A program made the translations under genes and the position numbers. 64,000 bases of DNA from the NCBI RefSeq assembly GCF_030272615.1, contig NC_081414.1, positions 307,011,664-307,075,663 on the forward strand. Reading direction: 5' to 3'. Below are positions 33,641 to 45,330 of the stretch, one piece after another. The stretch is from Cryptomeria japonica. Lineage: Eukaryota > Streptophyta > Pinopsida > Cupressales > Cupressaceae. Numbering within the stretch: the stretch's first letter is position 1; every line of letters begins with the position of its first letter. A model generated the notes under the pieces. That model did not search any database. It saw nothing but the letters and a program-made list of their open reading frames with translations, and was not told the DNA's origin.

Positions 33641-34744
33641 TGCTTATTGAGATTGCTTCTGAAGTCCCTAAGAGTTTGTATAATATTTTGGATATGAGAA
33701 AAGAAGTTGCAAGAGTAGAAGAGGAAAGAATTAGGGAGTAGGAGTTTGTACAACTTTGTTTGATGTTTACTAAGACAGAAGTTGATGAAATTCTTAAGGA
33801 AAATAAAGAAAGATTTAGAAGTAAAACCTGTGTAAATAAAATAATGATTGGCAAAAATGAAGAGGTTCATAAGGGGACTCGAGAAATTTTTAGGGAAATA
33901 ATAAAGAAGTATGAGTATGATGTAGTTCCTTGAAGATCTCAGGAAAGTGTTCATAAGTTTGTTCCAAAAGTCCTTGGGATGCCAAAAATTTCAAAACTAG
34001 ATACATACAGACACCTCAACCTGTTGTTGCAGATGATATTGATAATAGTAAACAAATTGCAGACTCCGTTGAAGCAGATCAGGAATGAATATTGATTTAG
34101 AAAATAATGCTAAGGAGGTTGGTGATGAGAAGGTAGAGGATGTAGAGATGGGAGACAAGGAGAAGGATGAAGGCAAGATTGAACAGGTTTTGGTGGCAAG
34201 AGACACTGTGGAATCTAATAAGGCCAAGAATATAATAAGTGACATTGATCTCATTCAAGGACCTATCAATTTGATTTCATTGTCTCCTATGCAAGCACTA
34301 AACTTTGCAGCCTTAGCTCAAGCAAAAGCTAGTGAAGACTTGTTGAAGTCTCACTCCAAAGACAAAGAGATTATTTCTTTGTCTATAAGTGTTCTTGAGA
34401 AAATTTTGTCGACATTCAAGCAAGACACACTTGACTCACCGTCTAGTAGGATACAAATTATACTCAAGGTAGTAGACTCTCATTTTGAATCTCTAGAGGA
34501 AGTGCCAGATGTAAAGATTTTGAACCATTTCAATGCAATGAGGTTAAGGATAGTTTTGAGAATGGTTGAAGGTGATAGGGTTAGACTGATAACCAGTGTA
34601 AAGGGAATTCAAGAGGTATTGAATGAAGGTAGAAAAATCTACAAGTCATGTCTTCTATTGCTGAAGTTAACTATAGAACTTGACAAGAAAATCAAAGAAT
34701 GTGAAGGACAACTGGCCAGTATATCTCAATCCTATTCACCCTAG
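33641..34744 (+). pseudogene. Element F unknown protein, main part
   Basis: I do not recognise this protein. A first frame reads EIASEVPKSLYNILDMRKEV and continues to about 33985 with stops at 33739 and 33931. After a frameshift the long open stretch 34085-34744 (219 codons) has an acidic Glu/Lys start (DEKVEDVEMGDKEKDEGKIE), then LISLSPMQALNFAALAQAKA, an amphipathic middle (SLSISVLEKILSTFKQ) and a helical C-terminus (LDKKIKECEGQLASISQ). It looks alpha-helical with coiled-coil tendency. There is no zinc knuckle, no UBN2 motif and no enzyme motif. Occupying the gag position of a non-autonomous element, it may be a structural protein; this is inference. Confidence 0.6.
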
Positions 34745-34773
34745 GTTTTTTTGCAAGTAATTATGAAGATTAA

Positions 34774-35058
34774 GTGATGTCTTTACTAGCTAAAATCAAG
34801 AGCTTGAATCAAGAAAAAGATAGAATAATTGGTAGAGTGGGAGAGCTGAGGAACTTGATCATTCCTCAGTTGGATACTCTACTAAGAAGTCAATACAATG
34901 CCTTGAATGCACTAAATAAGAGTGTTCCTTTAGATCTTCAAGGAGAAAAAATGCATGCATACCTTTTTGGTGCTCTGATAAACATTTTGGAGAACTTGAA
35001 GAAAGGTTGGGATGATCATTTGCGGTCATTGAGGACTATTTTGCCAGATATTTTTTAA
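34774..35058 (+). pseudogene. Element F unknown protein, C-terminal part
   Basis: A second open stretch of 94 codons in another frame, separated from the first by a stop and a shift: SLLAKIKSLNQEKDRIIGRV, GELRNLIIPQLDTLLRSQYN and ILENLKKGWDDHLRSLR. The heptad-like Leu/Ile spacing suggests a coiled coil. Probably the same protein as the preceding entry. No family recognised. Confidence 0.5.
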
Positions 35059-35253
35059 ATTTTTGTAAGTTATTGTGTATACCTGCCTTTTCCATTGATG
35101 TCAAAGGGGGAGAGAAGAGAATGAAAAATGATTTATATTCTCAGGGAGAGCTTGTTAGAATCAAAGTTTTAAAATTTTGCAGTGTTTGACATTTTTGGTT
35201 TGACACTTAGTCATTTTTCACTAAGTGTTTCCATTAATGCCAAAGGGGGAGAT
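35059..35253 (+). other. Element F 3' UTR and polypurine tract
   Basis: Contains 'ccattgatgtcaaagggggag' (about 35092) and 'ccattaatgccaaaggggga' (35231) directly before the 3' LTR. Confidence 0.75.
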
Positions 35254-35748
35254 TGTTGGAAAGAGACACTATTATGGAAGAAATTTGTGCTTGAGTATTG
35301 TTTAGGGGTTGTCATTGATGGCAACTCAGATCAGAAGTGTCATCTGATATATGCAAATTCATTCTACCAAAATTTTTGCTTAAGTCTAGAAGGTGGAACA
35401 CAATTTTCGATAGAGTATGAGTACATTGGGCAGAACCTAATTTTTTGTGCACATTTTTGTCTACAGTGGAAGAGGTAGTCGACATGTTGGTTGGTATTTC
35501 TTATTCTGGAATCACAAATTTTGGTGGTGTGTTATGCAAAATCTCCAAAATGATTTTGCTGATTGGTGTCGTGTTTGAGGTTGTTGTGCCAACTTTTTTG
35601 AAGCATATTATCAATTTTTTTTCTCCGCATGAGCATTTGTAATTGGATTGAGTCAATTTCTTGTTACATAATTTATCTTTATGGAGCCGAAATGTTGGTG
35701 ACCTAAAAAATTTATGCGGATATATAAGGTCAATCTATATGAGCATTT
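35254..35748 (+). repeat. Element F 3' LTR, left segment
   Basis: Begins TGTTGGAAAGAGACAC and aligns with 32512 onward up to 'tatatgagcattttg', where element G interrupts. Confidence 0.85.
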
Positions 35749-38700
35749 TGTAATGCCCATACCCTAGTTAGACTTGTAAAACCCATTTGACCATGATTGA
35801 CTTCCTAAGTGGCATTCTTGAAAGGTAGGTTAACCATGGTGAAATGTGTAGTTTAGATAATATTAATAACTGTGTATACTTATTATTGTGCTTTTGCATC
35901 GATTCTCGTGTAAATGTAATTGTTCCTAACCCTTGTGATAAATCTTGAGCTAACGCCTTCATTGAATATGTATATGTATATGCATGCTTGTATCAATTCA
36001 TGGGTGCAGGAGATTGTAGGTACAACACCGCTTAGGGCAAGGTTCATCTCCTTTGGGATTTGCAAGGTTGAGTATGCCTCTTTCATCTTTAGGATTCGGA
36101 TTTGGTGGTCATATAACTCTCGTCTTTCCTTAGCCATGGTTAGGTGAGCATCGTGTGTGGATTCGTGGGGCTTGCTTTTCATTGGGATGCATGTCGAGAG
36201 ATTTGGAGGACTTCCTCAATTTGCGTGCCTTACGCGAGGTAAGTGGAGTTTGTTATCCTAAGTATTAAATTCAATTTAATGAGTAAACGTGCACATTAGT
36301 AATTTAGAAATTTAAATAGGTAGTTTCTTTATACGATTAATCGTTAGTTTAAAGGGATTGCTTTAATTATTATTGTAGCAAGCTTAAGGTATTTAACTTG
36401 GGTTAGTGTGCTCATTTACGCATTTGTAACATTTACGCATTTGTAGTTGAGAAATTAGAATAAATAAGACTCTTGCATTAGATTAGTCATTTATTTAAAA
36501 ATGTCGCTTTATTATGTTGTAGCGAGTTAATTTAATAGTTAATTTTAATAACTACGATTTTAATGAGTTATGCGTTTTAGAAAGGAAAGATTTAAAGTCA
36601 TGTGGGAAATAGAAATAAATTATTCATTTTCGCATGTTGAAAGAGAAAGGGAAAATTGGATTATTTAAAAGGAAATTATTCTTGTTACTTGCAAATTTAT
36701 ATCATGTAAAGGATCGATTTTTGAGATTTAAATTAATTTAAATATCTCACCCTTGTTAATAGTTCCAAAATAAAAATGTAGGCCTAAATTGATATTGAGA
36801 GATTAAAATTAGAGATTAAATAAGAAACAGAAGCGTGTTAATTTTATTAAGAATAAAACAAGTAGGATTTATTGAGTAATGGAAAATAATGATTTCCATT
36901 CTCATGTTTCTTTTATTTTCAAAAAAAATAAATAAATAAATGCCTAATTTCGAAATTGAAAATTAGGGCAAAAATAGGGTTTCTCATTTTAAACTAGTTG
37001 GGAAATGTTTTGGGGGTTCTTTTCTTTTGGGTCTTTTTTTTGGAAAAAAATCATGGACTTTGGAGGAGAGATTGGGGATTTTGGACAAAGATGGAGTCTT
37101 AGAGCAGCAGATTGGGGAAGCTCTTCATCAAGATTCTTGCCCGGAATGCATTATAAGGTAGGATTCGAATCTACCTTTTTTATTTCATGTTGGGTTTAAA
37201 AAAAAAAAGGGAGAGATTTTATCCATGGATGTTTGGTTTGAAGGATAGATTCAGTTTTTCTTTACAAGTTTGGTTGTTTTTGAAACAAATTCTTATTCTT
37301 GATAGATTTGGTGGCTTAAAACTTGATTGTGGAGATGTTTGTTCCATAATGGAGCTTTTGGGTAAATCTGGAAATTCATTTTATGACTGTTAAAAATGGG
37401 TATGGGGTTTTTACATTCCATTTTGTCATTCCTTTTGGTTTATTTCAAAAATTTAAAAAAAAAAAAAAAAGGAAGAGAAGCTGTTGGAAAATGAAATTTT
37501 ACAGACTGTATTTCATTTTTGCTGTGTGACTTTTTTTTTATTTTTGACAGTAGAAATAAATTGTTTTTAAAAAAAATTTCAAAAAAATATATATATAAAA
37601 CAACAAAATGCAGAAACCCCCATGGCGGGTATAAACCCCCACCACGGGGTGTGTGGTGTAGCGTCTGCTACCATGGTAGCAGACTGCTACCAAATGGTAG
37701 CAGCGCTGCCATGGCAGCCGCTTGCTACCCTTTGGTAGCAGCCGCTACCCATGGTAGCGTGAGCTGCCTTGGGGGCCACGTGGAGTCCACGTGGAACCCC
37801 CACCCCAATGTTAATTTAGTTTTTTTTTTGTATTTGTTTTTAAATTTATTTTAATTAAAAAAAAAGAAATAAATAAATTCCACGATATAATAAAATAATT
37901 AATTTGGGTTTTATTAATAGTTTTTTTTATAAAGTTTTTAAATAATAATTAATTTTTTATAATATATATTAAACATGGAGATTATTATATGTATGAATAA
38001 ATAATAAATTTGAAATTCGAATGTTATTAAATAATACGATTAATATATATACATATTTTTGAAGGAAATTTATATGTATGTATTGAATAGCTTTTTAGCA
38101 ATTGGTGATTTCACTTTTTAAAATATTACGATATTCAGGAACAACTTGTGAGTCGATCTGATCATTCTGTGAACTTAGAAATAGGAAACTAAATGTTAAA
38201 GTGTTTTAAGTTCATCATGAAAATTTTGAAGAACTCAACTGATATGCTAACGAGATCATCAGAAACTTAATAATGTGTCGATTTGAGGTTCGAAAGTAGA
38301 TGATACCTTCTTTTAGTAAAACAAATAGTTTAGTCATTCCTCCCCCGATGAAGTGAAATAGATAATGGTAAAGAAGGCAAGTTCTTGCTAGGTTTGTTTT
38401 TGGACTCTATCACCGGTTTACTTGTGTTGGTCATAGCCAGTTACGTTCCTAGTCAGAGTATCATCAGTCATTAGTACTTGTAATTTGCTTGAAGTGTTCA
38501 GTTGGATCCACTTCAAAAGGGATCATTATGTAAATTCCGACCGAGACGTCTATTGTATATTGATTTTATTCGCCTAAGTGGCAAGATGTAAAAGACTTAT
38601 AGATCATGTATTCCTAACGATATAATACCAAAGGGGTCTTGCAGTTGAGCAGACCCGGAGATGTAGCCCATTAGGGGTGAACTCCGAGATCATATCTGTG

Positions 38701-40335
38701 TTATGCGATGTTTATAGCGTACTTTGTTTTATGTTTTAAATTATCATGAATGGTTGTATTTTTGCATAAGTGTATGATGGAAAATTAACGAATTTAAATC
38801 AAATGCACAAAATCAGACATCTTGAGGAATGTAGTAAATCAGATTCATAAGACAATGAAAATTATGATTATGGCAGAGTATTTAAAATACGATAATTAAA
38901 GTTGTAATAGTGGAGAGAATCTTGCTAGATTACATCATTGGATTAACTTGTTATTAAGCATGTAAATTGAACAAATGAGTAAGGGAAATGAAGATAGAAT
39001 TAATGTTATAATCTCTAAGTTGGAATATAAAGGATGATCAACATGTAGGAAATTACTTTTATCTTCTTAAATGAGCAACGCTATGTTAATGATCTTCCAC
39101 TACAATGGATGAATATAATTAGTCATTTATGTTGCAATTATAACCAATAATCCTCACCAGATTAATTTGATAATTGTGTGGACTCAACTAGATATCCATG
39201 TTATAACTCTTATAAAAAAAAAAAAATCCCTTATGATTGCTAAAATTGAACTAAAATGGGAAAATGATTGATTAGTTGTTTATACATTAAATCTTAGTAA
39301 AAGTATCCTTCTCATATTAACTTCATATAACCAAAAAGAGTAACATGCAATAAGTTAATGGTATTTTAATCCTAATAGAAGGATGTCACTAAGATCTTAT
39401 TATTCAAATCTTGAAATGATGAATAACATCTAGCTAACGATATCTTAAGTTAAAGGATGCACTCGTGTGTCCTAATGCATATCCACCCTAATAGAATTAG
39501 TCTATTTATTTGCTTTATCAAAACTTCAAATGAATTCTATGGCTACTCACATTTTATCTTTCAAATAAGGACTAAAACTCATTAGTTGGCTATGCATGAA
39601 ATCAAATGAAGGGATCTCACTCTATTAATTGTAGTTAATCTTTAAGGAATGAATTTTTCTTATTAACCATGCTTTTAATATTTAAGAAAGATATCAAATG
39701 TGGGTGAATATTTTAAAATCAAATGAAGGAATCCTCATTCTATTAATCATAGTTTAACCCTATATGAATGGATCTCATTAGGCATATTTTTTTAAACATT
39801 AAAGGATGAAATCAATTGTGAATGGATACCACAAACCCAATGAATGAACTTTGTTGTATTTAAAACGCTTGAACCTATTGGGAGGCCTCCTAATGAAATT
39901 ATGAATTAAAGCGCGTTGAGTAATTAACCTCTCGAAGGCCTCCTAACCACCCAAAGTAAATTGAATGCTTCCTAAAATTATAAGGTGTCCAACCATGGAA
40001 CACATATATAATCAAGATCTATGCAATATCTCGTAATTAAGATATCCAGTTTAATGAATCTAATGACGCAAGTTGAGTTAGGTGTAAGGTTATGTAATCA
40101 CGTTGGGAAACTCCTTAGGATCGTTTTAGCCTTCCGCTGTGATATCTAAGTTGTCGGATAACTCCAATGTATCTTAATGTTGTGTCTAATTATGAACTGA
40201 GATAACTTCAAACTATCTTAATATTGTAACTTTTCGTTAACACTCTTAAATATTATAAAAAAAAAATAAAAAATTTACACTCTAATTGAGTGTTTTTAAC
40301 TTAAACCCTTAGGGGTTTCCTGGCGGGGCATTACA
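35749..40335. mobile_element. Element G: 4.6 kb solo-LTR-like insertion
   Basis: Begins TGTAATGCCC and ends GGGCATTACA, a perfect 10-bp inverted terminus, with the 5-bp target duplication CATTT at 35744-35748 and 40336-40340. TG...CA ends and a 5-bp duplication fit an LTR-element insertion. No internal direct repeat, primer-binding site or coding region is seen, so I read it as a solo LTR of a large gypsy family (the start resembles TGTAATACCC of element A). Near the right end are palindromes cactctaattgagtg and aacccttaggggttt. The middle (37640-37800) holds a hairpin array. The rest is AT-rich without recognised genes. Confidence 0.75.
37653..37800. repeat. GCTACC/GGTAGC hairpin array in element G
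   Basis: About five back-to-back palindromes, for example tgctaccatggtagca, tgctaccaaatggtagca, cgctgccatggcagc, tgctaccctttggtagca and cgctacccatggtagcg. They are followed by two CACGTG palindromes (ccacgtgg, twice within 37778-37795). Strikingly GC-rich inside an AT-rich element. A related array is at 41455-41630. Confidence 0.8.
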
Positions 40336-40340
40336 CATTT

Positions 40341-40890
40341 TTTTGATTCACATGTGGTGTATGAAGATTATATAAGTGTCTATGTGCAGTTTCACATGTG
40401 CTATCCTTAGATATGACAGAGTAGAGTTGAACAGTGCAGTGTGCCAGAACAGTGGAAGAAGACTCTTTGTGCTTAACCAAAACTACACTTTGGCATTTGT
40501 AGATTCTATTCATTAGTTCAACAATTAGTTATCTTTTGTAATCAAGTGTAGGATAGTGAGTCCTCCAGGGGTTGCAGCCCTCTCTTTTGTAATTGACCAA
40601 TGAGCTCTAGGCAGTGTGCTTGAATGCATGTGCATTCCCCTTGTAATATTATTATGCTCCTTATCACAATATTTAAATATCGTGAGTCTTAATCCCACTC
40701 CAGTTTTTCCCTTTCTGGGTTTGCACGTAAAAATTTCATTGTTATGGTTTTATGCTTGTTGGTGTTGAGTTTCTACACTTTACTTTTATTCATTTGCATC
40801 TAGTGGCTTAAGAATCAGTTAAAGGAAGTTATAAATTGCATAACACTGATTCACCCCCCCTCTCGGTGTTCATTATAATTTATCCTAACA
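40341..40890 (+). repeat. Element F 3' LTR, right segment
   Basis: Aligns with 33070-33627 (ccccttgtaatattatta, ggttttatgcttgt, C-rich tract, 'cctaaca' end). Confidence 0.85.
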
Positions 40891-42464
40891 CTGAGAGTTA
40901 TAAATAGAGATTTTATTGATTTTGAAGGTTTCTAGTTGTGTTTGTTGATAATCTCATTTATTTTGGGGAAAATGGAAGAGTTGTAAATAAATCTTCAATT
41001 CAAACTCTCCTTGCCTTCTTTCCCAACCTCCAGATTAGATTTTGGTTTCTCAAATTGTTTTTAAAACCAAATATTGGGGTTGGTTGTTCATAATCAATTT
41101 TGTTAAAACTCCAATGAATGTTCTCAAATTTAAGTTCTAATTTGGGAAATTAGTTTGTTTTTGGGCAAGATTGGTTGGATTAGTGGGATAAATGTGTGAG
41201 AATTAATTCTATTTTCCCAAATAGGGTATTTGGATGGAGAGATTTGTCCAATTTTAGCTAATCTAGTTCTAGTTTTTCTAAATTTTAATATATGTGAAAA
41301 CCATGAATTCTAGAAATTTATTTTTCTTGTTTTGGGTGTCTATCTGAGACTCTGAAAAATTGGGGGTTTGTTGTTTTAAATAAATTAATTTAAAAATAAT
41401 AATAATAATATTAACAACCCCCCCACGTGGCAGGAAAACCCCCCATGTGGGATGGCAGCAAGGCTACCAAAGGTAGCGGCTGCTACCATTTGCTAGTAGC
41501 ACTACCCAAGGTAGTGATTGCTACCTTTGGTAGCACCAATTGGTAGCAACGCTACCAAAGGTAGCGATCTACTACCATTTGGTAGCAGCGCTACCAATGG
41601 TAGCATCTGCTACCAATGGCCCTTGGGAAAAGGTAGGGGGCCCACGTGGGTACCTCATTATCTTTACTTTTTGTTTTTTTTTGTTTAACAAAAAAAAAAT
41701 TATTATAATATTTATATTTTAAATAAAGTTTTTAATTATTATCTAATTCAAGTTATTAAATAATAATTGATGATTAATTTATTATTGATTAAATGTATTT
41801 TAATAAATACACATTAATTGATATTCAATTTCTAATTTATTAATTAAGGTATATATATAGATATATATATACTAATTGATATTTTAGTTTGTATTTTTAA
41901 ATATATGCAAGGAAATATTTTGTTAATTTGGGAAATGTTTTTCTATTTTTGTTTGCTTAAATGTATATTTCCATATTATGAAAAATGTAACTTGGTTTTG
42001 GAAAAGATGAGTTTAGAGAAATTGTTTTCGAACCAGTATGTAATGATGTTTTATTTTGAAAAAAAATATCATATTTTTGTTGATTAATGATTTTATTTTG
42101 GAGGTGGAATTACAAAGTGAAATTAACATTTCACATGTTTTTAACAATGTCAATTCAATGAAGTGCATGAAGGAGACATGGAAGACGGACCAACAAAAGA
42201 ACGATGAAATATTTCATCTACTCCAAACAAGGAAGAGACAAAATAAATCTTGGACTACCATGTGGGAAGTAGTACACGAAACAAGAAATATGAGGAAATA
42301 TTTATAATCTAAAATATAAATGATCTCAAGTTATTGTGTTGAGAAATATTGTGTATTTTGAAATATAAATGATATACTAATATATTATGTATTGCTTGTC
42401 TGGTTGCCTACTCCATTCTTTGACACGAATATGATAGCACAAACCCATATCATATTTTCCAACA
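40891..42464. other. Segment H: orphan insertion at the right edge of F
   Basis: About 1.57 kb lies between the LTR end of F and the right TGATA duplication. It contains a GCTACC/GGTAGC hairpin array (41455-41630), CACGTG sites and A/T-rich flanks similar in style to element G, so it may be a truncated G-family LTR. No LTR ends or clear target duplication are visible (taaca 40886 and caaca 42460 are only weak candidates). No gene: the short open stretches at 41905-42307 have no recognisable content. Confidence 0.5.
41455..41650. repeat. GCTACC/GGTAGC hairpin array in segment H
   Basis: Roughly seven palindromic units such as ggctaccaaaggtagc, tgctacctttggtagca, cgctaccaaaggtagcg and cgctaccaatggtagca, with CACGTG at about 41420 and 41643 on either side. 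Confidence 0.8.
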
Positions 42465-42483
42465 TGATATGGGTTTGTGCTAT
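42434..42483. repeat. 20-bp perfect inverted repeat at the H/E junction
   Basis: Arms atagcacaaacccatatcat (42434-42453) and atgatatgggtttgtgctat (42464-42483) with a 10-base loop. The right arm is element E LTR sequence including the TGATA duplication of F; the left arm is an inverted copy of it. Confidence 0.88.
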
Positions 42484-43145
42484 GTCTTAGCCAACATTTC
42501 TTTGTCCACATGTGATATTGTAGCGTGTGTGATTATATTTTTTTAATTAGGTTGTAAGTATTGATTTGACCTTGTTGATCTTGCCAAGGTTGATGTCATG
42601 TATAAATAAGTGTAATATCTATGTAATTGTGTATGTGCATGGATGAGAATCATAAGTGTATGAGAAAATTATGTATATATCTTTCGGAAGTAGAGAAGAA
42701 GAGTGAGAAGAAGTTGTTATGCACTTAGCCGGAACTATAACTAGGCATTAGGAGATGATAGTCTATCAGTTCATGATCTTTCAAATGTGATCTGAATATG
42801 TTTATAAGATAATGAGCCTTCCTTGGGTTGTATCCCTTTCTTGTTTTTGAGTAGTGATCTATAGGTAGTCTGCCTGAATGCATGTGCATTCCCCATTGTA
42901 ATATTTAATATACTTCTAACAGAGTATCATCATATTGTGGGTATGCTCCCACCCTGGTTTTTCCCTTGACGGGATTTTCCATGTCAAAAATCTTGGTGTT
43001 ATGTGTGTTCTTGATATGTTGTTTATTTAAGCTTTCATTCTTAATGTTAAGATTTGTGCATAAGTTTAATTTAAGTGAGTTTGTGAGACAATTGATTCAC
43101 CCCCTCCCTCTCAATTGTCTACCCTGAATTAGAGTTATTCCATCA
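42470..43145 (+). repeat. Element E 5' LTR, segment 3
   Basis: Resumes the LTR of E and aligns with element B LTR 22385-23045 (tagccaaca, aaggttgatgtcatgtataa, aatgcatgtgcattcccc, end ttattccatca). The three segments add to about 1.38 kb, close to the 1.27 kb LTR of B. Confidence 0.85.
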
Positions 43146-43241
43146 ATTAGTATCATAGCAGGTTCCTCTAGGGAAGCTTAACCGCTTGAGGTGATTCAGG
43201 ATGACATCTTACGAGAATGACAGTTCAAAATTTGATGGTAT
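43146..43241 (+). pseudogene. Element E primer-binding site and gag start
   Basis: attagtatcatagcagg is the primer-binding site (a decayed initiator-Met match). An ATG at 43201 opens MTSYENDSSKFDG, homologous to the gag start of B at 277. The frame is cut at 43241 by element I and continues at 57956. Confidence 0.82.
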
Positions 43242-44926
43242 TGTAGAGTCACAAGTGTTACACCCTTGCTAGGGTGGTACAATTCCACACTTAGTTTAGC
43301 AACCACCTTAGTGTGTTTGCATCTTGAATTGTAATTTCCCTTTAAGTATTTAATTAATTAATTTAATTAAATCTAAAGTCATATTTCATCACTCCCCACA
43401 TCATAAAATTGGGCCCTTTACCCTAAGTGTGCCCCTTTTTATTTTATTCTTCTTATAAATCATTTAATCATAAACCCTAATTACGTCCTATTTTGACCTT
43501 TAAGGCCTGATTTAAAAACACCTCTAAATCAATTGTAACTTTGGGATTCACTCTAATATCATCATATCTAACAACCTTGAAAATTTGGTGAAAAGTTGAT
43601 TAGACCATGTGCAAAGTGCACATGGTCCTCGACTTTTTTCTTGAAATTATGGGAGCATAATCCTATGATATTATAATACTTAACCCCAAGAAATTAGTGG
43701 TAAATTAAATCTATAAGTCAGCCTAAAGATGAAATTAATATCTAGGGTTTCATACATAAGAGTTCTCTTTCTTCATTTGAAGGCATCTATCAGATCTAAG
43801 AATCTAAGAGCGGGTTTTTGGAGCACACGGAGCCTTCTATGTAGTGAAAGAGAAGCATATGTGGAGTCTTTAAAAACATTCAACAATATTCATCAAGCAT
43901 TCGTCAAGTATTTTTCAAGCATTCATCATCAATTAGGAGCCTTGAAGACATTGAAGAATAATAGGAGATCACCGACTAACGATTGGCATGTACCCCTCCC
44001 TTAGGGGTTGGGTATGGTTTCATGTTGTTTTCATGTATTTATATGAGCTTCATTACATAAATTTAAATTTTTACATTCATTCTTTATATCACTTTGCATC
44101 ATTAATTTAGAGCATTTACTTTGTCAATTACAAGCATTTAGGGTTTACTCTTTAGGGTTGCTCTAGATTGTTTGCATTCTTCCTAGGGTCTTTCACACAC
44201 ACAATTCCTACACACACTATTTTACTATACAAATCGGCTATTTGTGGAGGTGGAAATCACCAACACAAGGGTTTGACTGAGGCAAAACCCTATATAGACA
44301 CCCAAACCCTTTCTTTTCAGTTGCAGGTGCAGAAATAGGTACCCGAAAGGAGTTTTAGATACAAAAAAGGCATAAGTACCACCCAGAAGTCTCATAATTG
44401 CTCAAATGTTTCAGGAATAGGGGTGTGGAACCCTATTCATGCCTAGGATAGGTGTGTGGCACCCCAGTCCCCCCACTTTCAGGGGATTTTTGGCAAGTTG
44501 CAAGTTCAGGACCTTCAGATTTCAGCCTTTAAGTTGCATCTCTCTGTCAGATCATCAGGGACAAGGGCATGCAACCCTGGTCTTGGTTAGTTTGGTCCAT
44601 CTTTTAGCATCAGGTGCACATCCAAATTCCTCCCCCTTATCTGCTTTCAGTATCTCAGTTTCAAATCTGTAAGTTTGTCCAATTTCAGTTCATGTATGCT
44701 TCATTGTTCATCTCCTAGTCTATTGGATAATTCAAAGCCTAATTTTTCTCATCACATACAACAAGATGAATAGAAACCCTAAGAGATAATCCATTTCTCC
44801 CTTTTTCTCACAAGAAGTAGCCAAAATGATCTATCTCCCTAGGCTCTTTTGTATTCCCAATGTGTTCGATAAAGTGGGATTAGGTCCTAGTCACCCGGTC
44901 TCGCTTTTTCCCCTCCACATTTTGGT
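43242..44926 (+). repeat. Element I 5' LTR
   Basis: Starts TGTAGAGTCACAAGTG and ends ccctccaca; direct repeat of 56289-57955. It includes a repeated 'gggtgtggmaccctggtcc' type word (44423, 44450, 44570). Confidence 0.88.
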
Positions 44927-45330
44927 GAACCCAACGTGAATCCAACCTTCTTTAATTCTGATTTATGTTCTCGTATCTAAGTGTTTTTTTCTATTTCAAA
45001 TTCAAATTTACATTTACAAGTTTCAATTCCTTGCAAATTTCAAAAATTTAGGGGTCAATTTTTTTTAAAACCATAATTTTTCAATTCAAAATTGAACTTG
45101 TGGATAACTTAATTTGGATCATTAATTTCAGATCTGATTTAGGAACACATTTCACTCATAAATTATATTTTCTAAATCAACATTTAGAATGCTTGCATTG
45201 GTTAGAATTGAACATTTCCTTGTATTTTGCATATGTTGTCATTTGAAAGAGGAAAATTGTAGTCATGATGCATTCATTTCATAAATGTGATAATGGGTTA
45301 GCTTCCCTTGCTTTAATTTTTCCATCTCTT
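44927..45330 (+). other. Element I primer-binding site and leader
   Basis: ttttggtgaacccaacgtga follows the LTR and is the primer-binding site by position. The 400-base leader is AT-rich with no gene. Confidence 0.6.

Larger units (their letters stand above)
32512..40890 (+). mobile_element. Element F: non-autonomous LTR retrotransposon
   Basis: LTRs at 32512-33627 and 35254-40890 (the second interrupted by G), a primer-binding site, 1.6 kb of internal sequence with an unrecognised gene, and a polypurine tract. There is no RT, integrase or protease. The primer-binding site (ttggtattagag), the caaagggggagattgttgg boundary and LTR style match the copia elements here. TGATA lies left of F (32507-32511) and at 42465-42469, i.e. 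1.57 kb beyond the apparent LTR end, so an extra segment (H) sits at the right edge. Confidence 0.8.

Noticed and set aside
37519-37854. 111-codon frame over the hairpin array of G
   Set aside because: Its Tyr/Ala-rich content is just the translation of the palindromes.
35749-40335. G as a TIR DNA transposon
   Set aside because: TG...CA ends, 5-bp duplication and no transposase favour an LTR origin; kept as an open alternative in the findings.
40891-42464. Segment H as a Helitron
   Set aside because: No TC start, no CTRR end, and no insertion between A and T that fits.
43729-44004. 91-codon open frame present in both LTRs of element I (also 56783-57058)
   Set aside because: The two copies are simply the two LTRs; no start context, domain or neighbour supports a gene.
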